From Porites lobata (lineage: Eukaryota > Cnidaria > Anthozoa > Scleractinia > Poritidae): a DNA stretch of 64,000 nt. Each line of letters begins with the position of its first letter. Position 1 is the stretch's first letter. Positions 1 through 9,089 of the stretch are shown piece by piece. A program made the position numbers and the translations under genes. The DNA lies in NCBI GenBank assembly GCA_942486035.1, contig CALNXK010000007.1, positions 3,305,001-3,369,000 of the forward strand, in the 5' to 3' direction. The notes beneath the pieces were generated by a model. The model worked only from the letters and a program-made list of their open reading frames with translations, ran no database searches and had not been told where the DNA came from.

Positions 1-816
1 GAAAAAAATGGACTGTTTGTAGGAGATAACATCAACGTAAATCAGAACATCGAGTACTAGACACTAGCTAGAGCCGCCATGGACAAGTGATTGGAAATTG
101 AGCGGCATGTATTGTAGTGAACTTTTCGACACTGGCTGGCCTTTGGAGAGCAGCTGCTCGGCAAAACTCATAGCCGACGGAGTGAATTGTTCCGGACAAA
201 TCATTTCTTTGCGACATTTTGACAAGGTTTCAGATGGGATAAAGCCACATAACGTCAAAATTTTAACTCAACTATAAAGAACAAGAAATTCCGAAGCAAT
301 CGCTTAGAGTTGCAACATTCCTTTATAGTAAAGCTTCTTTTATTACATTTTTGCAATCGCCTGGATCGTGTTTTAGGGAACAAAGTAATTTTTTCAAATC
401 TGGTAATCTATTCGTTATCTATCTTGACGAGCTGTCAATTTCAAATGAACCGAACCGTGAAATATCAAGGGGCGTTTTCCAGAATCGTGGGGTTTGCGGG
501 TAAGCGTTTCCTCTTCTCCTCTCCCCCTCCCCCTTCCATGTTTTTTTTGCTCCCGCTCTTGAACTTTCGCGTTATAACTCGACTGGAAACGCTTGCTACG
601 CAGGCTAGGTCAATAGAGACCATGAAGTCCCCAGAAGAAATACAATTCAAGGCCATGCGGATATTCTACATCTTAAAATGAATCTTTTCGACAAATTGAT
701 TTAAGGGCTTAAGGTTTATTACTGGCCGAAAGTTCCCGGTCTTCTTGGGAACCAAACAGACTGTAGAAATGAATTCATTATCACAAGGAGACACCTAGTC
801 ACAGCGCCCTTGAAAA
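1..816. other. No supported gene; repeat-like tract at about 465-612
   Basis: I see no convincing gene here. Open frames exist on both strands but lack recognisable domains or a coherent splice context. A minus-strand frame at 64-258 has fairly balanced composition and could be a small exon, but nothing confirms it. The stretch 465-612, with a C-rich run followed by a T-run and ending near 'ACGCAGGCTAG', resembles a dispersed repeat I associate with coral genomes; this is recollection, not proof. Confidence 0.4.
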
Positions 817-1020
817 TTAGCTTTTAATCTCTGACTCAATTAAAGCAGTTTCACTTAATTTAGGAAACTTTAGAAGATTAACTCGATGAGGGGCTGTCTC
901 AAACTCAAGGTGATAACCTGAGACAGTTTGTAAGATCCATGGATCACTAGTAAACTCCCTCCATTTGGGTAAATTCCCAGATAAACTACCAGCCTGTAAC
1001 AAAGGTACAGAGTGTACATT
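817..1020 (-). pseudogene. 5' end of DIRS reverse transcriptase ORF, truncated
   Basis: The frame reads LQAGSLSGNLPKWREFTSDP and then WILQTVSGYHLEF, a region preceding the RT fingers in DIRS pol proteins. It ends at TAA (819-817) after ...ETALIESEIKS, before any catalytic motif. It lies directly downstream of the gag-like frame. It is either a stop mutation or the edge of a truncated copy; I see no RT motifs further along the minus strand. Confidence 0.65.
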
Positions 1021-1065
1021 TACCTTGTTTACACTTTGTCCTTCTGTGGTTTGGTGGTGGTTATT

Positions 1066-2123
1066 CTAACTGATCGTCCTTCTACTTGTTGCCGGTCGTG
1101 CAAAAGTAACTTCCACGACCTCGTTATAGCCTAAAAAAGTGGACCTTCTGCCACACTTCTGTGGGTAGCTCCTGCTGGGTGCATCAGACCCTCTCTTGTA
1201 AGAACTGACCATGTTTTTGCTTGAAGTCGGACGGCCAGACACCTTCCTAGATACCTTATTGACCTCTCCGATCTCCTTAATATGCTTTGGCAATTCATCC
1301 GCAAACAAACAAGTTGTAATGGCGTTAGACTTGTTACTAACAGACTGAAAAGGCTTAGCGATATCTGGTTTAAGAAACTCTCTTCGTTTAAGAGATGTAA
1401 GAAATGGGGCATGCCCCAGAAAGGTAACAGCCTCTGCCAATAAAGGTAGCAAAGCATTGGGATCCATTGAAGACTTGTCTTTACGAGCTTTAAGTGCTGA
1501 ATGAAACAACTGTATTATAGGCCATAATGCCTTGACAATGCCTTTCTGGAGCTCTTGAAGACCGAGGTCCTTGGATTTAGACTCCTTAGACAAATCGTGC
1601 CACATCTCTAAATTGACTTTAGGCACACACAAGTATTTATAATTAGCAGGAGTCTTATACTTCTCGTACAGATCCTTTAACTTGGATTCCATGGCTCTTT
1701 TTGAGCATGCGTCATCGACACGTTGAGCAATGACCTCAGCCACTTCAGGCCCAAACCTTTCGGTTTCCTCGAACACCGAAGGGAGCTTAAACTCCTCCTC
1801 GTAAGGCTCATTAGTCGATGCGACTTCGTGTGAAACTACTGGGGCCGAGGGGTCAAAAATCCCTTCGGCGGTTTCTGAAGAGGACCTTGAATTTTGAGCC
1901 TCTGAACCAAAGTACTTAGTCCTATAGTTTTCGCGCTACAGAACTTCGCAGAAAGGTCGTTGGACTTTTCAAGAATACTGTCGATTCCGAGCTGTTCCTT
2001 CAACTCATCCAAATCGAATTCCGCTTGGTCTGTGTCGTCGACCTCAACCGCGTCGTAAACTTCATTCGCAATCACCACATTAGGTTCCAAAGGTGCAGTG
2101 TTAGCGCTGGCTGGCGAAGACAT
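1066..2123 (-). pseudogene. DIRS-type gag-like ORF with one frameshift
   Basis: The start is the ATG at 2123-2121 (MSSPASANTAPL...), followed by an acidic segment. That frame runs on only to 1836, but the adjacent frame from about 1920 is coherent and reads through to a stop at 1066, so one single-base frameshift lies near 1920-1945. The downstream part has a helical domain with FLGHAPFLTSLKRREFLKPD and, further on, CLFADELPKHIKEI, which resembles the gag-like ORF of DIRS elements. The C-terminus is rich in Ser and Arg. Total length would be ~350 residues. It presumably formed the particle protein of the element. It is unlikely to be functional because of the frameshift and the missing pol. 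Confidence 0.68.
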
Positions 2124-2287
2124 CACCACCACAAGCGAAACTCTTGCTGTCGACTGTCCAGCGCCAAATAGCCGACGGAAGCTAAAAGAAAGAGTTAAGC
2201 GACGAAAAGAACAAATGCGAGTAAACGAACAAGAAACAACCCCTGAAAAAGCGAAACCAAACCAAGGAACGCAAAATAGATAAATAT

Positions 2288-2329
<42 letters not shown>

Positions 2330-2599
2330 CTTATCACGCCGCCTCCTGGGGTTTATATCACTGCTAATTTGCATTTGAAAAACTTATTTTAAACGTGACC
2401 GCTGACCAGTATGTAGGTGGTTAGGAAGTATGCATAATTATCCAATAATGCTGAGCATATCGAAAAAGAACTTCTTTGTTAACCGCAACGCCTTGTTTGA
2501 AACGAGATGAAACTTGTTTTGTGCGATCACCATCCGTCGGCCCATTCTCCTCGCGGGATCGCGGCTTCGCTGCCGAAACGGTTTTCTGAACTTGTTGAA

Positions 2600-3028
2600 G
2601 AGGGTCTCGATGGGGTTAACCGTCAGCCGTCAAAGGGCCTGAAATTAAACCGTCAACCGTCAAAAAAGTGATTTTTTGACCCTCAACCGGTCAAAAATGC
2701 AGACCGTTAAAAAGTTTCAAGGTATTTCAAATCTCTCTAATACAGCTTATCTTCACGGACTTCTGCGTCTTGAAAAACCTTCAAACCGGAAAAATCAGTT
2801 CCTGTGTTTCCAAAAACACACTCTCTAGACATAACAAGACCTTAGAACTCATTGCTTGTATCTGAAAATATTTCGAAATTCTAGAAGTGTAAGGCCAAGA
2901 CGACCTCCAAAACACAACAGCATAAATGGTAACTGTTGGTTCAAATTTCCACTTAATAACCGTCAACCACCAAAATTGGAAAAAATTAACCGTCAACCGT
3001 CAAAGCTACCACCTCATTGAGACCCTCC
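2600..3028. mobile_element. ~430-bp TIR element with internal 'CCGTCAACCGTCAAA' repeats
   Basis: The ends are imperfect inverted repeats: GAGGGTCTCGATGGGG at 2600 and the complement of GGAGGGTCTCAATGAGG ending at 3028. Just inside each end are copies of TAACCGTCAACCGTCAAA or variants (about 2617, 2652, 2957, 2988). No coding capacity is seen. It looks like a non-autonomous DNA transposon with short repeated sub-terminal motifs. Superfamily unknown. Confidence 0.6.
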
Positions 3029-3508
3029 CACAAGTGAGCCTGCTCGCAGGCTACAGTTAACCTTGAAACGCCCGCGTACCTCAACGGTGGGGCGGTGTCA
3101 GTCACGTCTAATAAGACCCCGTCAGTAGTCTTCGTGTTTTTCGGGAACAGCTTCTTCGCTTATTTGTGAATCGAAATTTCTTCGTTTGTTACGGTGGCAA
3201 ACCGGGAAGCCACTTTGCTCCTAACTTCCGCGAGTTTGGTGTCGCTCTGAGGCCGGGAAGAGTGGTTAACAATTGTTCTTTGAACTCGAGGTGAATAGTG
3301 GCTGAATATATTTATCTTTTTTCTTTTGGCGAATAAAAAATATATGAAAATGAAGTTATTCATATCTGTAATGAATTTGTTAAAGTGAATGGAACAGACT
3401 ATTAATTGTTACTTTTTTTGATCATCTCAAATGTTATACTATACTTTAACTGATGCGAAGTATATGAAATAATTCATTTTTGAACTGCGGTTGTAGATGA
3501 GAGTGAAA
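3029..3508. other. Intergenic, nothing recognised
   Basis: AT-rich sequence between the TIR element and a perfect palindrome. Short open frames only; no motif, promoter or RNA gene recognised. Confidence 0.4.
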
Positions 3509-3560
3509 AAAGATCATCGCAGTAAATTTTCCAATTGGAAAATTTACTGCGATGATCTTT
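3509..3560. repeat. 52-bp perfect palindrome
   Basis: Two 26-bp arms meet at CCAATTGG (centre near 3534/3535) and are exact reverse complements; each arm contains GATCATCGCAGTAAATTTTC. Weaker symmetry continues outwards (GAGTGAAAA on the left, TTCACCGCTC on the right). It is probably the core of a fold-back MITE, and a transcript would form a 26-bp hairpin. Confidence 0.9.
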
Positions 3561-4314
3561 CTTCACCGCTCTTATATTTTAACTGTTGACGAGACGTAGC
3601 AAAATAGACTGATTAAAACACTTGTTTATTACACTTTTATAATGTGAACAGTGTCTTAATACTAAATGACATTGGTAAACAGTGGATTTCTTAATTTAGT
3701 CGAGATACCCTCGGGTCTCTTTAAAAACTGGTAGTTTTTCATTAATATGTAAATAAGGGAGTGGAGCTCATCTCCAGAAATTAACATGATTATTAAGGAC
3801 ATTTCGACCTGCACGCGTCCTAAAGAAAACAAAAGCCGCTGATCAGAATTGATAAGCCCATGGCCAAGAGCCATAATGTCCCATTATGGCTTTTGATAAC
3901 TGTTATAAGAAAACTGCAATCGAGATGAACTGTCCCTAGATACAAATGAGTCATTTTGGGAGCATTCAATTGCAGATTGAAATAAAGCAGGAAACAAAGG
4001 AGTTAGGTTCACTGATTTTCTTGAAGTAAGAATTTTCTTGTTCTGATGCAGAGGATTATGGAAGAGGTACAATTTTGGCAAATTTGACTCGAAGGCGAGT
4101 GTGGCCGCTGGATAAAGACGACCAAAACTGACTTGTTTAAGGACTGGAGCATTTTCCGAAAAAGATGTCACAAGGATTGTTGAGCCGAGAAACACAGGAG
4201 ACCATGCATGCTCATTCAAAATGCGTGAAAATCGATTAAAAAACAGAGAGACGTTAATCGTTTTTCTTAAGGAGGAATATTTTGGCAATTGTCGCAGGTA
4301 ACTTCAGAAACTTG

Positions 4315-5867
4315 TTATTTACAATTATATTTAATTTGCAATACATTTCCTTGGAGTGTTTGTCGCCACTTTGTGTTGTAAACGCCGGCAAACCGCGGGT
4401 TGAAATTCCCGTAATTATAATTTGTGGGCATGATTGCGCCTGCTTGATTAGGAGCAAGACACGGATTAATGGATGATTCAGCCACGTCGCTGCTACTCCC
4501 AGCCACCTCTATCCACGGATCAATTGCGGCCCTAACCCTTTGTTGCATATTTTCTAGATTAGCACTAGTTCCGTAATAGAACCATTCTGTTCCTCCTCCC
4601 ATGTCAATGCTAGATGCGGATATTGCGTCGTGGGCCGCATCTTCTGCGTCGTCCTTCACACAAACGTTATATCTTGCATGACAATTCAGTTTAAAAGGAT
4701 TTCCAGCCTTAAGGTTTCCAAATCGTTGCCTGCAGTTGTTGGTAAAACCCACTTTCACGAACGGTGGTGCGCTGTAGCCGCGGGCAGAACCACTCATTGT
4801 AACCATATATACTTCGCCTCTATCACCTGGATTCGACCTGCCTGGTTTGCATTCGGAACCAGTTCCCTTTTTTCCACCATTACCTTTTCCACCATTACCT
4901 CCGTTATTTTTTTGTTTCGTTTTTTTTTTTTTCGGACTGCCTTTTCCTCCGTTTTTGCCGCCATTACGGCCGTGTTTTCCACTGACAGCTGTTCTTTTGT
5001 TAGCTTCTTCTTCGGCGGATTCTAACCATTCTGCGGCCTCCGCATCTGCTATTTATATAATAAAGAAAACAAAAACTGCTGTAAAATTCCGATTTTTGAA
5101 CCTCTCTAATATGGAAAAATAAAGAAAGATAGAAACACCGGAATTTGAAAAAAAAAAAATGGGAAACTGACTGTGATATTAAAGGGAAATCAGTTTTGGT
5201 CCAAATAATCCGGATCGGAGATTCAAAATACCTCCGGTTTGACAATACATTTTTCTACATTTACAGTGTAAGGATTTATTTAAATTAAGGTGCGCAAGTA
5301 TCCCCAAGAAAGCTCCGCCCAGTTTCCTCCTTGTTTTCACAGAGAAGTGTCGTCCGTTTGGTGACTCATGTGGTGTTACCTGCCACCGGTTTATGCCTTT
5401 AAGTCCCATATCTACATACAAATTCTCTATACTGATATCCATACCTTTCCTTAAAGAATTAGTTGAGAGACTTTTTTCAAAGATCAAAGCATTTTTCCTT
5501 ATGTGATAAAATTAGTAATTCTTATAAATTTTCTTTTATCAAGTATCGATATTGTTGGAAGAAAATTGACATTGGTCTCTCTTGAGACTTAAACCCGGTT
5601 AAAACATGCATGGTGTTGCGGACGGGCGACAATCACGAAATAACGTCATACAAAAGATTGAAAAGACACTGAATAATATCCACACCACAACACAAACGCG
5701 AACCAACAATGGTTACACCCGCTTAAAGATACATAACCTCTTCGCTTACCAGCACTGGGAGATTGTTCATCCTTAACCTCGATCACCATCGCAAGCGAAA
5801 CCAAAGACAGCGTGAATAACACCAAAGCAACACAGCAATGAAAGGTCGATGAGTTCGTCTTTGCCAT
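4315..5867 (-). CDS. Predicted secreted protein with GIY-YIG (MUG113/T5orf172-like) domain, two exons
   Basis: Exon 1 (5867-5750) begins at ATG and encodes a 39-residue start with a typical signal peptide (MAKTNSSTFHCCVALVLFTL, then SLVSLA). It ends at donor G|GTAAGC in phase 1. Exon 2 starts at 5048 after acceptor ATAG in the matching phase and is open to TAA at 4315, giving 283 residues. After the signal peptide come a Glu/Ala-rich stretch (DAEAAEWLESAEEEANKR), a Gly/Lys/Asn low-complexity linker, then a domain at about residues 119-200: GEVYMV, FVKVGFTNNCRQRFGNL, NP..L, an E-x3-H (DAEDAAHDAI) and TEWFYY. This matches the pattern of the MUG113/T5orf172 branch of GIY-YIG nucleases (Y, K-G-T, R, E, H, EWF). 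A C-terminal tail of ~75 residues is unassigned. The GIY-YIG assignment is from motifs only. Secretion of a nuclease-fold protein is unusual; the fold may be non-catalytic. The 701-bp intron holds a Cys-containing open frame (5487-5179), perhaps an optional exon. Confidence 0.68.
5049..5749 (-). other. Intron of the secreted GIY-YIG-like gene, with possible optional exon
   Basis: Bounded by donor GTAAGC (5749 downward) and acceptor ...TATAAATAG (5049). It contains a 102-codon open minus frame (5487-5179; includes CKCRKMYC). A donor-like CAG|GTAACA lies inside that frame at about 5380. No phase-compatible cassette exon could be proven by eye. Confidence 0.45.
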
Positions 5868-6753
5868 CTTTATCAATGTACCTATATCTACCAACAAAAA
5901 TAAACGCTTGATACGTGTTTATAGCAACGTCTTCCAAGACAATTTTCTGGAGAATGTGCCAGTATAATATTATAAAGACTTTTGTTTTTGGGCCATCGTA
6001 CTTTAGTAGCGGAGCTGCTCCTATCTTGAAGAAATTCATCAGGCTAGTAAAGTTATGTTCTCAAAACATAGCCAAGAAAAGTCTTAATGATGCTGACAGT
6101 CAGTTCGATGACTGTCAGAGCCATCTTTATCAAAACTTGAAAATCGTCAAAGGTGTCAAAAGGTGTCAGGATCGGAGCTGGATAGTCGACAATATTCGAC
6201 TGAAGAGGAGTCAAAAAACAATCACGTAATAGTTCCAAATAAGTATTCCTTTGTCATTACATCTTCATTGTCCATTGAAATTTCAACAGCAGAGAGTTGC
6301 TTATTGACCTTACTGACAAATAATAAGATAAATTTTGTTTAGGTACTAGTAAGAGACTTCCCCGAAGAGGCGTGTTCTTAGTCTTTGTTAAAATAAACTT
6401 CCAATGAACAGTTATAATTCTTCTCTGACACATCTTCACCTTTATTTGAAAATTTCACTTACTACTTGTCGAAAATGATGAAAATTTATCGCCCAGCGCC
6501 CAACCTCGAACAAGCGCCCACCTCGATAAGTTTTCACTCACTCTTGAGGCCCAAAAATGTAATAAGCGCCGAGGGCGCCTAATCGAATAAATACGGTATT
6601 ATTCGTAGCACAGCAAATTTTACCATATTCAACAGTGGCATCCAAACAACATTCTCTGTTGCAGGGTAAATGTTTATAAATGAAAAACGATCCCAAAATG
6701 ACAAAACTTCTAATAGTTGATAAGTTGTTTCCGCCACTACGACTACGGTTAGG
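5868..6753. other. Upstream/intergenic region; short 'GCGC' repeat near 6490-6598
   Basis: No gene recognised. The tract 6490-6598 (CGCCCAGCGCCCAACCTCG..., AATAAGCGCCGAGGGCGC, ending AATACGGTA) resembles a dispersed anthozoan repeat whose copies end in 'AAATACGGTA'. Sequence immediately upstream of 5867 should contain the promoter of the secreted gene, but I see no clear TATA box. Confidence 0.35.
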
Positions 6754-7262
6754 TGGAAAATGGGCCAGATAACACCTCTTTTCAAAAAAGGAGATGAACT
6801 TTCCAAAAAGAGTTCTCGGCCGGTGACTGTATTACTAGTCTAAAACAACATCTGTGAAAGAATCTTGTCAAATCAATTATCGGGTTATTTTAAAGATATA
6901 TTGTCTGACTTTATATCTGCATATCGAAAGAATTATCGATGTGAGACCACGTTGCTACCTTCAATTAGGGTAGGAGGGCTAGCCTAGATAATAAGGAAGT
7001 TGTTACTGTGATATCGCTAGATCTGTCCAAAGCATTCGATTGTGTACCCCATGGTTTGCTACTGGCTAAGTTGAAGGCGTACGGAGTAGCCGAAGCTGGC
7101 ATTGCACTGATGCTGAATTATCTTTAGTTACTGGAAGGTCACAAAGATTAAAAGTTAACGACGATGTTTCTACTTGGATGCCATTTAAAAAAAGGCGTTC
7201 CTCAGGGGTCAGTCCTTGGACCTCTTTCTTTTCAATGTATTTACGAATGACCTTTTCTGCTT
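6754..7262 (+). pseudogene. LINE reverse-transcriptase relic (jockey/CR1-like)
   Basis: Translation across frames gives WKMGQITPLFKKGDE, then VISLDLSKAFDCVPHGLLL, and KKGVPQGSVLGPLLFNVFTN, the classic order of non-LTR RT motifs. Frameshifts and stops interrupt it (for example near 6836 and 7126). The FADD catalytic box is not reached, and similarity fades at about 7262. A dead 5'- and 3'-truncated copy. Confidence 0.85.
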
Positions 7263-7885
7263 TATGGACGGAGTAAGTATAATACGGAATCCATCAGGAA
7301 ATTGAGTACTATTAATTTTCAGTGGACAAAACCCTTGTACCATAATATCCAAGAATATTGCGACTAATCTCGTTTGAACAAATATAATTATACCTGGAGT
7401 CATGAAAACCGGGTTAGCAAACATTTTGTAATTTTTCTCAACTTCCCCTGTCTAACAGCTTGTTTACTGTGCTGTTTGCTTGTGTCGTTTCTTTTTTTAC
7501 TTGTTTTGTGATTAGGGGTTTGTGTAGAAGTGGATGTAGACAGAATTACTATCTTACCCCCCTCCCTCCCTCCCTTTTATTTTTTTTGTCCCTACCCATA
7601 ATTCTCTTTTTAATAAAGGTGACAGTTATTTGAAATCAGTGAGCGCCTAAAGTTGGTTTCGGTGCCGTTTAGCAGTTTACTTTTAGATATTGGTCCCCTT
7701 GAGAAATGTTTCAAGGAGAGCACTATGCAAAGCTCTGAGATGGTACAAAGTTATTACGATTCGCAGAGTCTGCATCGTCCAATATCGTATTATATTCTCG
7801 TTTCATTTGGGTTGCATTCCTTTTCGCTAATCTAAATCCGGATTTTGCGATCGAAAATTCGATTTGTTGTTCCATTAAGGACCAA
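7263..7885. other. Intergenic; contains a dispersed repeat also found at 20.6 and 21.0 kb
   Basis: The segment 7280-7346 (AGGAAATTGAG..., TTTTCAGTGGACAAAACCCT, TGTACCATAAT) matches 20578-20640 and 21028-21066. The rest shows no gene. A pyrimidine-rich run lies at 7555-7592. Confidence 0.5.
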
Positions 7886-7961
7886 ACCAATCTAAGATTA
7901 CAATCCGAACGATCTACCTCTGAACGTGGATCGTTCAGATTGGTATCTCAATCTGGTTTCA
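7886..7961. repeat. ~76-bp imperfect inverted repeat
   Basis: Arms AAACCAATCTAAGATTACAA... and the complement of ...TTGGTATCTCAATCTGGTTT flank AACGATC/GATCGTT. Probably a small MITE or the end of one. Confidence 0.6.
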
Positions 7962-8073
7962 GATCTTTGTTCCATAATGCATGGTTCAATTATACTTGTT
8001 ACCATCCTCCCCCCGGGTGAACCCCCGGGACAAGTCCAGCCCTTCGGGCCGAGGCCCGGGCAAAAAAAAAAGT

Positions 8074-8540
8074 AAAAACCTCCATTAAGCGGACACCCTC
8101 CGGACTTTCCAAACTGTCCGCTTAATAGAGGTTGTAAAAATTGCGCAATGTTTGTTAACGATCAACATTCAACGGTTACTCTGTACTCTGATAAAGTTGC
8201 ATGTTGTTCAAGAAGCTATCCAGAGCTCAAGTTCATTACCTTTCATTACCAACTTTAATTTGTTTTGTAAACACAAAAACATTAACAGACTTCAGTCCCT
8301 ATTTCAAGGACGTAATCCAATACTACTATTGTCAATTCTGTCCGGTGTCCGCTTAATAGAGGTTTTTAACAATAGAAATTAGCTAAAGACAACTTATTGT
8401 AGTGTCCGCGTCCGCTTAATAGAGGTGTCCGCTGAATAGGGGTTCGTTATAAAGGAAGTGATAAGACGTTAATTTCGGGACCTGGCTTAATTAGTGTCCG
8501 CTTAATAGAGGGCATCCGCTTAATAGAGGTTTCACTGTAG
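8074..8540. mobile_element. MITE cluster with repeated 'GTCCGCTTAATAGAGG' (Tigger/pogo-like)
   Basis: AACCTCCATTAAGCGGACAC at the left and TCCGCTTAATAGAGGTTTCA (then CTGTAG) at the right are inverted. The motif GTCCGCTTAATAGAGGT recurs at about 8120, 8342, 8410, 8496 and 8515, mostly in one orientation. This terminal motif is characteristic of widespread Tigger/pogo-type MITEs in animals. Several solo ends seem to have accumulated. Confidence 0.65.
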
Positions 8541-8825
8541 TTGAAACCTCTCGTATTAACTTCCGCCTCCTGTAAGCGACCGCAACCTTTTTTGGGGGTG
8601 CAAGATTTAAAATTTTCCATTCTTTCAAGCTCTTGTAAGCGACCGCTTAACTCATGGTCGGCTTTCTATGTTCTCTGCGTGTACCACGCTAATCAAAGAA
8701 TACAAAAAACTTTAACAAACGGAACTCAGTAGACAAATTATAACTTAGAAACTGCATTCAATAAATTGTCTTACAAAAAGTAGATCGCAGCCTCCCCTGG
8801 GTAAAAGACTCCCTGTGGTTATTAG
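8541..8825. mobile_element. Second Tigger/pogo-like MITE, partial
   Basis: Starts GTTGAAACCTCTCGTATTAA and contains TGTAAGCGACCGC twice and, at 8757-8785, CATTCAATAAATTGTCTTAC followed by AAAAAGTAGAT. The same internal block occurs in copies at 18822-19192 and 47816-48196, so these form one family. The right end is degraded. Confidence 0.6.
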
Positions 8826-9089
8826 AAGGGAACTTAAGCAACAGCGACGACGACTGCAGTGAAAACATCACTAAAAAATGAATTTTCGTCCTTTCAAAGT
8901 TTATCGTGTCTATTTGAAACCGCTCAATTCGTCAAATGTAGGCGACTTTTCCTGGATTTGAATTCTTAAGGGCTTTATCCTTGTTCAGGTAGAGAAAGGA
9001 AAATTTGTCGTCGTATGTCCAAGTCCTCAACAAAACGTCGCATTGAGAAGTTTCAGGTCGTAGTCGTGCAGTGGACGTCAAAAGGGAAC
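8826..9089. repeat. 'GGGAACTTAAGCAAC(GAC)n' repeat-family segment
   Basis: Opens GGGAACTTAAGCAACAGCGA followed by CGACGAC, and its terminal motif recurs at 9084 and, in similar form, at 15277 (GGAGCTTAAGCAACGATGAC). No coding content. Interpreted as a MITE family with GAC-rich sub-termini. Confidence 0.5.

Larger units (their letters stand above)
817..2123 (-). mobile_element. DIRS-type tyrosine-recombinase retrotransposon fragment
   Basis: A gag-like frame (2123 to 1066) is followed by the first ~65 codons of a reverse transcriptase frame (about 1020 to 817) on the same strand, in the gag-RT order and spacing of DIRS elements. The RT piece holds the block TSDPWILQTVSGYHLEF, which opens the pol frame in many animal DIRS elements; it then meets a stop at 817. 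The RT core, RNase H, methyltransferase-like and recombinase regions are absent, so this is a 5' fragment. Seen: the frames and motif. Known: such blocks in DIRS families. Inferred: assignment to DIRS rather than Ngaro, since no terminal repeats are visible. Confidence 0.72.

Noticed and set aside
310..681. 123-codon plus-strand frame
   Set aside because: It runs through a C-rich/T-rich repeat-like tract, has no domain, and overlaps an equally open minus frame.
3884..4288. 134-codon minus frame downstream of the secreted gene
   Set aside because: Lies in the presumed 3' UTR, lacks a domain or splice context, and reads like AT-rich chance sequence.
8074..8540. Regularly repeated GTCCGCTTAATAGAGG considered as a CRISPR-like array
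   Set aside because: Spacing is irregular, both orientations occur, the genome is animal, and the motif is a known type of MITE terminus.
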